NCBI GenBank assembly: GCA_031384695.1
Contig: JANNAV010000020.1
Span: forward strand, 1 to 10,724
Source: JANNAV01 sp031384695
Lineage (GTDB): Bacteria > Pseudomonadota > Alphaproteobacteria > Rhodobacterales > Rhodobacteraceae
Length of the DNA: 10,724 bases
Direction of reading: 5' to 3'
This document shows, piece after piece, positions 5,771-10,724 of this stretch; the first letter of the stretch is position 1; every line of letters begins with the position of its first letter. The position numbers and the translations under genes were made by a program. The notes below the pieces were generated by a model that was not told the DNA's origin, did no database searches, and saw only the letters and a program-made list of their open reading frames with translations.

Positions 5771-7146
5771 TGTTGAAAAAGCTGCTGATCGCCAACCGGG
5801 GTGAGATTGCGGTTCGCATCATGCGCGCGGCAAAGGATCTGGGCATCGCGACGGTGGCGGTTTATTCGGAGGCGGATGCAGCAGCGCTGCATGTGCAACT
5901 GGCCGATCAGACGGTGAACATCGGGCCGCCTGCGGCGAAGAAAAGCTATCTGAACATCGCCAATATCCTGAAGGCTGCGGCAGACACCGGCTGTGACAGC
6001 GTGCATCCGGGTTACGGTTTTCTGGCCGAGAACGCGGGGTTTTCGGATGCGGTGACGCAGGCGGGGCTGGTGTTTGTCGGCCCGTCGGGCGAGGCGATCC
6101 GTCTGATGGGGGATAAGGTGGCCGCGCGGGCGGCGGCGCATGCGGCGGGGGTACCGATTGTGCCCGGCTCGATTGGCCGGGTGGCGGGCATCGAGGCGGC
6201 GCGCGCCATCCTGACCGAGACCGGCTTTCCGGTGATGATCAAGGCGGCGGCGGGGGGCGGCGGGCGCGGCATCCGCATTGCCGCCGATCTGGCGGAGTTC
6301 GAGCAGGCCTTCCCGCAGGCCGGGGCCGAGGCGCTGGCGGCGTTCGGCGATGGCGGGCTGTATATGGAAAAAGTGATCAGCAAGGCGCGCCATATCGAGG
6401 TGCAGATCCTGGCCGATGGCCGCGATGCGATCCATTGTTTCGAGCGCGAATGCAGCCTGCAACGCCGTCGCCAGAAGGTTTGGGAGGAGGCCCCGTCGCG
6501 TGCTTTGCCGCCGGGGTTGCGGGAGGAGTTGTGCGCCAGTGCGGTGCGCCTTGCGCGGGCGGTGAACTATTCCGGTGCAGGCACGGTGGAATATCTTTAC
6601 GACGAAGACGCCGGGCTGTTTTATTTCATCGAGATGAACACCCGGATTCAGGTGGAGCATCCGGTGACCGAGATGATCACCGGCATTGATCTGGTGGCGG
6701 AAATGCTGCGCATCGCGGGGGGCGAGGCGTTGCGGATCGGGCAGGGTCAGGTGCGGGTGACGGGCCATGCCATCGAGGTGCGGCTGAACGCCGAAGACCC
6801 GGCGCGCGATTTCGCGCCCTTCCCCGGCACGGTGGAAAATCTGCGCATTCCGGGCGGCCCCGGCGTGCGGTTTGATAGCATGCTTTACCCCGGCTACACC
6901 GTGCCGCCGTTCTACGACTCGCTGCTGGCCAAGCTGATCGTGCATGCCGAGACCCGGGAGGCGGCGATCACCCGGCTGGTGCGGGCGCTGATGGAACTGC
7001 GCATTGACGGGCTGAAAACCACCAAACCGCTGTTTCTGGCGCTGGCCGAAGACCCTGCCGTTCAGGCCGGCGATTTTCACACGCGATGGCTGGAGGGGTG
7101 GTTGCAAAGCCATGCCGGCCGGCTGACCCCCAACAACGAGCCATAG
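5770..7146 (+). CDS. accC: biotin carboxylase
   Basis: The 458-aa protein uses ATP and bicarbonate to carboxylate biotin on the carrier protein. It begins LKKLLIANRGEIAVRIMRAA, has GPSGEAIRLMGDKVAAR with Lys116, the ATP-grasp glycine loop AGGGGRGI (161-168), His208, GAGTVEYLY (Glu274), and the metal and catalytic stretch FIEMNTRIQVEHPVTE with Glu288, Asn290, Arg292 and Glu296. Arg338 lies in GHAIEVRLNAEDP. These match E. coli AccC, which has similar length (449 aa). The motif QRRRQKVWEEAPS replaces the QRRHQKVVEEAP of housekeeping AccC, and HAIEV replaces HAIEC, marking a separate clade. Position between the small carrier and the KipI/KipA-like subunits suggests a dedicated carboxylase half-reaction. 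The symbol denotes family only. Confidence 0.93.
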   Translation: MLKKLLIANRGEIAVRIMRAAKDLGIATVAVYSEADAAALHVQLADQTVNIGPPAAKKSYLNIANILKAAADTGCDSVHPGYGFLAENAGFSDAVTQAGLVFVGPSGEAIRLMGDKVAARAAAHAAGVPIVPGSIGRVAGIEAARAILTETGFPVMIKAAAGGGGRGIRIAADLAEFEQAFPQAGAEALAAFGDGGLYMEKVISKARHIEVQILADGRDAIHCFERECSLQRRRQKVWEEAPSRALPPGLREELCASAVRLARAVNYSGAGTVEYLYDEDAGLFYFIEMNTRIQVEHPVTEMITGIDLVAEMLRIAGGEALRIGQGQVRVTGHAIEVRLNAEDPARDFAPFPGTVENLRIPGGPGVRFDSMLYPGYTVPPFYDSLLAKLIVHAETREAAITRLVRALMELRIDGLKTTKPLFLALAEDPAVQAGDFHTRWLEGWLQSHAGRLTPNNEP

Positions 7147-7155
7147 GAGAGCGCC

Positions 7156-8031
7156 ATGTCGATCCGTTTCAGCTTTGGCGGCGACGAGCATATCTTTGCC
7201 GAAGTGTCTGAGGAAATGTCGCTGGAAGCGTTTTTCACCAGCCTGTCGATGACCAATGCGGTGAAGCAGGCGGGCATCAGGGGCGTGACCGAAATCTGCC
7301 CCGCCAACGCCAGTTTTCAGATCAAGTATGATCCTGATCAGATCAAACCCGGCGATCTGCTGCGCGAGTTGCAGGCGATGGAGGGGGCGGCGTCAACATC
7401 TGATGCGACGCTGGCCACCCGGATCATGGAAATACCGGTTTATTATCAGGACCCCTGGACCCACGAGACCCTGATGCGGTTTCGCGAGCGGCACCAAGAC
7501 CCCAAGGCCACCGATCTGGAATATGCGGCGGCGGTGAACGGGTTGGGCGGCGTGGAGGATTTTGTGGAGGCCCATTCCAGCCAGCCGTGGTTTGTTTCCA
7601 TGGTGGGGTTCGTGGCGGGGCTGCCGTTTCTTTATCAGATGGTGGAGCGCAAGCGCCAGTTGCAGGTGCCGAAATACCTGCGCCCGCGCACCGATACGCC
7701 CAAGCTGACCATCGGGCATGGCGGGTGTTTTTCCTGCATTTATTCGGTGCGGGGGGCGGGCGGCTATCAGATGTTTGGCGTCACACCGATGCCGATTTAC
7801 GACCCGAACCAGCAGGTCAGCTATCTGCGCGACGAGATGTGCCTGTTCCGCCCCGGCGATATCGTGAAGTGGAAACCGATCAGTCGCGATCAGTATGATA
7901 CCGATATCGAGGCGGTGAATGCCAACAGGTTCCTGCCCACCATCCGCGCGGCCAGCTTTTCGCTCAGCGATTTCAACAAGGATATCGACGGCACCAATGC
8001 CAAGCTGATGGAGGTTCTTCATGGCCGTTAA
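7156..8031 (+). CDS. pxpB: KipI/AHS1-type carboxyltransferase-domain protein (PxpB-like, divergent)
   Basis: This is a member of the KipI/allophanate hydrolase subunit 1 (AHS1, CT_C_D) family, the cyclophilin-like half of PxpBC and of the urea carboxylase carboxyltransferase domain. RIMEIPVYYQDPW (89-101), EAHSSQPWFVSMVGFVAGLPFLY (138-160) and PGGW-like GAGGYQMFG (200-208) fit the family. At 291 aa it is longer than usual KipI proteins (about 240): it has an insertion around 103-125 and a C-terminal extension from about 242. Where KipI proteins have an IAGxQTGIYP motif, this has IGHGGCFSCIYS with Cys191 and Cys194. It follows the biotin carboxylase by 9 nt with AGGAGA upstream, and overlaps the next gene by 11 nt, so the two are probably made as a pair. 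Confidence 0.85.
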   Translation: MSIRFSFGGDEHIFAEVSEEMSLEAFFTSLSMTNAVKQAGIRGVTEICPANASFQIKYDPDQIKPGDLLRELQAMEGAASTSDATLATRIMEIPVYYQDPWTHETLMRFRERHQDPKATDLEYAAAVNGLGGVEDFVEAHSSQPWFVSMVGFVAGLPFLYQMVERKRQLQVPKYLRPRTDTPKLTIGHGGCFSCIYSVRGAGGYQMFGVTPMPIYDPNQQVSYLRDEMCLFRPGDIVKWKPISRDQYDTDIEAVNANRFLPTIRAASFSLSDFNKDIDGTNAKLMEVLHGR

Positions 8032-8989
8032 CATCATAGCGCCCGGGCTTTCAACGACGGTGCAAGACCTTGGACGCCCCGGCTATTACCATCTGGGCAT
8101 TCCGATCTCGGGTGGGATGGACCGGTTTGCGTTGCGCAGCGCCAACATGCTGGTCGGCAACGACGAAGGGGCGGCGGTGCTGGAGGCGGTGTTTCTGGGG
8201 CCGGAGATCGAGTTTACCACAGCCGCCCTGGTGGCGGTGACCGGCGGCGATCTGCCGCCGAAGGTGAATGGGGTGGAACAGGCCATCTGGGAGGCATTTG
8301 CGGTGCTACCGGGGGACCGGCTGACCTTCGGGTTTCTGAAGTCGGGGGCGCGGGCCTATATCGCCATCTCGGGTGGGGTGGATGTGCCGGTGACGCTTGG
8401 CTCGCGGTCAACCTATACGCTGGGCGCGCTGGGCGGGCATCAGGGGCGGGCGTTGAAGGCGGGCGATACGCTGGCTTTGGGGCCGCAAGGCAAGGGCGGT
8501 GGGGCAGTGCCTGCCCATTTGCGCCGTGGCCCCGGCAACCCTGTGGAATTGCGCATGTTGCCGGGGCTTTACTGGCACCGCATCACCGCCGAGGCGGGCA
8601 GGCAGTTCTTTGCCGATACGTGGAAGGTGGCCCCTGAGGCTGACCGGATCGGCTACCGGTTCAAGGGCGGGCAGCGGTTGGAGTTCGTGCCACGCACGCC
8701 GCCGTTTGGGGCGGGATCGGACCCGTCAAACATCGTTGATGCGTGCTATCCTTACGGCTCGGTACAGGTGCCTTCGGGGACCGAGCCGATCGTGCTGCAC
8801 CGCGATGCGGTGTCTGGCGGCGGCTATATGATGCTGGGCGTGATCATCTCGGCCGACATGGACCTGATCGGCCAGTTGCAGCCGCACAGCCCGGCGCGGT
8901 TTGTGGAGGTGAGCATGGATCAGGCTTTGGCGGCGCGGCGCGACCGGAAGGCGGCGATCCAGCGCATCCGCGACCATCTGAAGCGTTAG
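8021..8989 (+). CDS. pxpC: KipA/AHS2-type carboxyltransferase-domain protein (PxpC-like)
   Basis: The KipA/allophanate hydrolase subunit 2 family is the partner of KipI in PxpBC and in carboxyltransferases of urea carboxylase type. The N-terminal signature PGLSTTVQDLGRPGYYHLGIPISGGMD (8-34) is intact, followed by ANMLVGN (41-47), LEAVFLGPEIEF, VAVTGGD (71-77), ISGGVDVPVTLGSRST (116-131) and GRALKAGD. In the C-terminal half DRIGYRF is present, but the usual TTGGYP motif reads VSGGGYM (264-270), and an insertion lies around 222-240. The length of 322 aa is normal. The start at 8021 overlaps the previous gene by 11 nt. Together with that protein and the biotin subunits it could form a carboxyltransferase or an amide-opening enzyme. 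Confidence 0.9.
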   Translation: MAVNIIAPGLSTTVQDLGRPGYYHLGIPISGGMDRFALRSANMLVGNDEGAAVLEAVFLGPEIEFTTAALVAVTGGDLPPKVNGVEQAIWEAFAVLPGDRLTFGFLKSGARAYIAISGGVDVPVTLGSRSTYTLGALGGHQGRALKAGDTLALGPQGKGGGAVPAHLRRGPGNPVELRMLPGLYWHRITAEAGRQFFADTWKVAPEADRIGYRFKGGQRLEFVPRTPPFGAGSDPSNIVDACYPYGSVQVPSGTEPIVLHRDAVSGGGYMMLGVIISADMDLIGQLQPHSPARFVEVSMDQALAARRDRKAAIQRIRDHLKR

Positions 8990-9007
8990 CCAACAAGGAA
9001 AACAGCC

Positions 9008-10724
9008 ATGGCCGGTGCCACCCAATCTGACGCGAAGGTTGACCCGATCACGCTGTCGGTGGTGCGGGGGATTCTGGAGACGACGCAGCGCGAGATGACG
9101 CTGAGCCTTGAGAAAACCGCGCGGTCTTCGGTGTTCAACCTGGCGCATGATTATTCGACGGCGCTGTTCAATGCCCGGCCCGAGATGATCTTGCAGGGGC
9201 AGGATATTCCGATCCATCTGGGCAGTCTGATCCCTGCGATGAAGGTGGTGGCGGGGTATTTCGAGGGCGATATCCACGAGGGAGATCTGCTGATCCACAA
9301 TGATCCGGCCTGGGGTGGCAGCCACGCGATTGACACCTGTTTTTACAAGCCGGTGTTTTACAAGGGCCGCCTGAAATACTGGACGGTGTGCAAGGGCCAT
9401 CTGACCGATATCGGCGGCCCGGTGCCTGCGGGGTATAACCCCAATGCCAAAGAGATTTATGCCGAGTGCCTGCGCATTCCGCCGGTGAAAATCTGGGACC
9501 GGGGGGTGCCGCGCCGCGATGTGCTGAACTTCATCTTCACCAACATGCGGGCGCGGCGTGATCAGGAGGGTGATTTCAACGCATTGATCGGCGCCTGTCA
9601 GGTGGGGGAGCGGGCGCTGCTTCGGATGCTGGACAAATACGGCGAGGCGGTGGTGGATGCCTGCATCGACACGCTGCTGGACATGGCCGAGCGGCAGATG
9701 CGCGGGCTGATTTCGACGGTGCCGGACGGCACCTATGAGGGGGCCGCCATCGTTGAGGATGCCGGGCACGGTTTTGGCGACATGACGATTACGGCGACGG
9801 TGACGATCAAGGCCGACACTTGCCATATCGCCATCGCAAGCCCGCCACAAATTCCTTATTTTATCAACAGTTACGAGGGAAATTCGTATTCCGGCGTTTA
9901 CCTTGGCCTGATGATGTTTGCGCAGTTGCCGCCGCCGTATAACGAGGGGCTGTACCGCTGTATCTCGGTGGATATGGGGCCGAAAGGTACGCTGTGCAAC
10001 GCGCGTGAGCCAGCGCCGCATATGAACTGCACCACGACGCCGATGGAGACGCTGACCGATGCGGTGCGGCTGGCGTTCGAGAAGGCGGTGCCGTCGAAAG
10101 TGTCGGCAAGCTGGGGCCATGCCAACGGGCTGAACATCGCCGGATGGGACAAGCGCCACGACGAGGAATATGTGACGATGGTGCTCGCCACCATCATCTC
10201 GGGTGCAGGTGCAACGCCCGCGCAAGACGGTTGGCACGCCTGCGGCCCGGAATGCTGCTTTGGCGCGCTGACCAGCGGTGACGTGGAACTTCTGGAATAC
10301 AGCTATCCGATCATCATCCACCGCTATTCTTTGATGACCGACAGTGGCGGCGCGGGCAAATTTCGTGGCGGTTCCGGCACCGCTTGGGAGGTCGAGCCGC
10401 TGTCTGATGATATGACCTTCATCACCTTCGGCGAAGGTCGTCGCATCCCGGCAGTAGGGGCGGCGGGGGCTGCGTCCACCATGATTGATGAAAAGGTCGG
10501 ACGGCTGGAACTGGTTGAGGGCAGCCATGCTGAGACCATCCGCGAGAATGTCATAAAGGTGATCAAACCCGGTGATCGCATCACCAACATGAACCCCGGT
10601 GGTGGCGGCTATGGCGACCCCATGGATCGGGCAGTGGAAAAGGTGGTGTGGGATATCAAGAACGGCCTCGTGTCGGTGAAGGGGGCGGAAGCCGATTACG
10701 GCATCATCATCTCTGACGCTGAAA
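9008..10724 (+). CDS. hyuB: hydantoinase B/oxoprolinase family protein (3' end beyond window)
   Basis: The frame is open from the ATG at 9008 to the window edge, 572 codons without a stop; family members run about 520-600 aa, so only a short tail is probably missing. It starts DPITLSVVRGILETTQREMTLSLEKTARS, as HyuB proteins do, with HDYSTALF, then HNDPAWGGSHAID (97-109), GHLTDIGGPVPAGY, NARRDQ-like MRARRDQEGD, PHMNCTTTPMET, and the glycine-rich SGGAGKFRGGSG (446-457) and NPGGGGYGDP (529-538). HyuB pairs with HyuA in ATP-dependent N-methylhydantoinases and oxoprolinases and is homologous to subunits of acetone and acetophenone carboxylases. AAGGA lies 8 nt upstream, and 18 nt separate it from the PxpC-like gene, so it belongs to the operon. 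A hyuA-type gene is not in the window and might follow. Confidence 0.93.
   Translation, partial: MAGATQSDAKVDPITLSVVRGILETTQREMTLSLEKTARSSVFNLAHDYSTALFNARPEMILQGQDIPIHLGSLIPAMKVVAGYFEGDIHEGDLLIHNDPAWGGSHAIDTCFYKPVFYKGRLKYWTVCKGHLTDIGGPVPAGYNPNAKEIYAECLRIPPVKIWDRGVPRRDVLNFIFTNMRARRDQEGDFNALIGACQVGERALLRMLDKYGEAVVDACIDTLLDMAERQMRGLISTVPDGTYEGAAIVEDAGHGFGDMTITATVTIKADTCHIAIASPPQIPYFINSYEGNSYSGVYLGLMMFAQLPPPYNEGLYRCISVDMGPKGTLCNAREPAPHMNCTTTPMETLTDAVRLAFEKAVPSKVSASWGHANGLNIAGWDKRHDEEYVTMVLATIISGAGATPAQDGWHACGPECCFGALTSGDVELLEYSYPIIIHRYSLMTDSGGAGKFRGGSGTAWEVEPLSDDMTFITFGEGRRIPAVGAAGAASTMIDEKVGRLELVEGSHAETIRENVIKVIKPGDRITNMNPGGGGYGDPMDRAVEKVVWDIKNGLVSVKGAEADYGIIISDAE

Noticed and set aside
5671..7191. 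506-codon open frame on the minus strand opposite the biotin carboxylase
   Set aside because: The plus strand carries an intact biotin carboxylase with all catalytic motifs; the antisense translation is low-complexity and unlike any family.
8726..10528. 600-codon open frame on the minus strand opposite pxpC and hyuB
   Set aside because: It is an antisense shadow of clear plus-strand genes in GC-rich DNA; its translation is rich in His, Arg and Pro with no recognisable domain.

Overview
The window looks like a chromosomal segment of a high-GC alphaproteobacterium, most likely of the Rhodobacterales/Rhodobacteraceae. The grounds are GC-rich codon use with many GGG, GCG and GTG codons, the fabD-fabG-acpP order, and the style of the GC-rich intergenic repeats. 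This assignment is inferred from content; no marker gene fixes the taxon.

Layout. (i) 1-739 has no intact gene. It holds two and a half copies of a 35-bp hairpin-forming tandem repeat, G-run-rich DNA, a minus-strand relic of a YceI-domain protein interrupted by a perfect 13-bp inverted repeat, and a triple 13-bp tandem repeat. (ii) 740-3613 is a plus-strand type II fatty-acid synthesis cluster: fabD, fabG, an unrecognised alpha/beta-hydrolase-fold protein, then acpP. acpP has a likely promoter of its own and ends at a clear intrinsic terminator. fabF, often found next to acpP, is not here. (iii) 3798-4703 is a minus-strand LysR-type regulator, divergent from the operon that follows. (iv) 4812-10724 is a tightly packed plus-strand operon: pxpA (LamB/YcsF), a 77-aa biotin carrier protein, a biotin carboxylase, pxpB-like (KipI/AHS1), pxpC-like (KipA/AHS2) and hyuB (hydantoinase B/oxoprolinase family, cut by the window end). 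Gaps between these genes run from an 11-nt overlap to 18 nt.

How the genes work together. The first block supplies malonyl-ACP (FabD), reduces beta-ketoacyl-ACP (FabG) and provides the carrier (AcpP); the hydrolase-fold protein may act on an acyl thioester or ester, but this is unproven. In the second block a LysR regulator with a perfect 17-bp palindrome in the divergent promoter region probably controls an operon that combines 5-oxoprolinase-type subunits, a biotin-dependent carboxylation module and an ATP-dependent hydantoinase/oxoprolinase subunit. The likely theme is ATP-dependent carboxylation or opening of a cyclic amide or related small molecule. The substrate cannot be read from the sequence. 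The PxpB- and PxpC-like proteins differ from the usual KipI/KipA sequences at conserved motifs, so simple 5-oxoproline cleavage should not be assumed.
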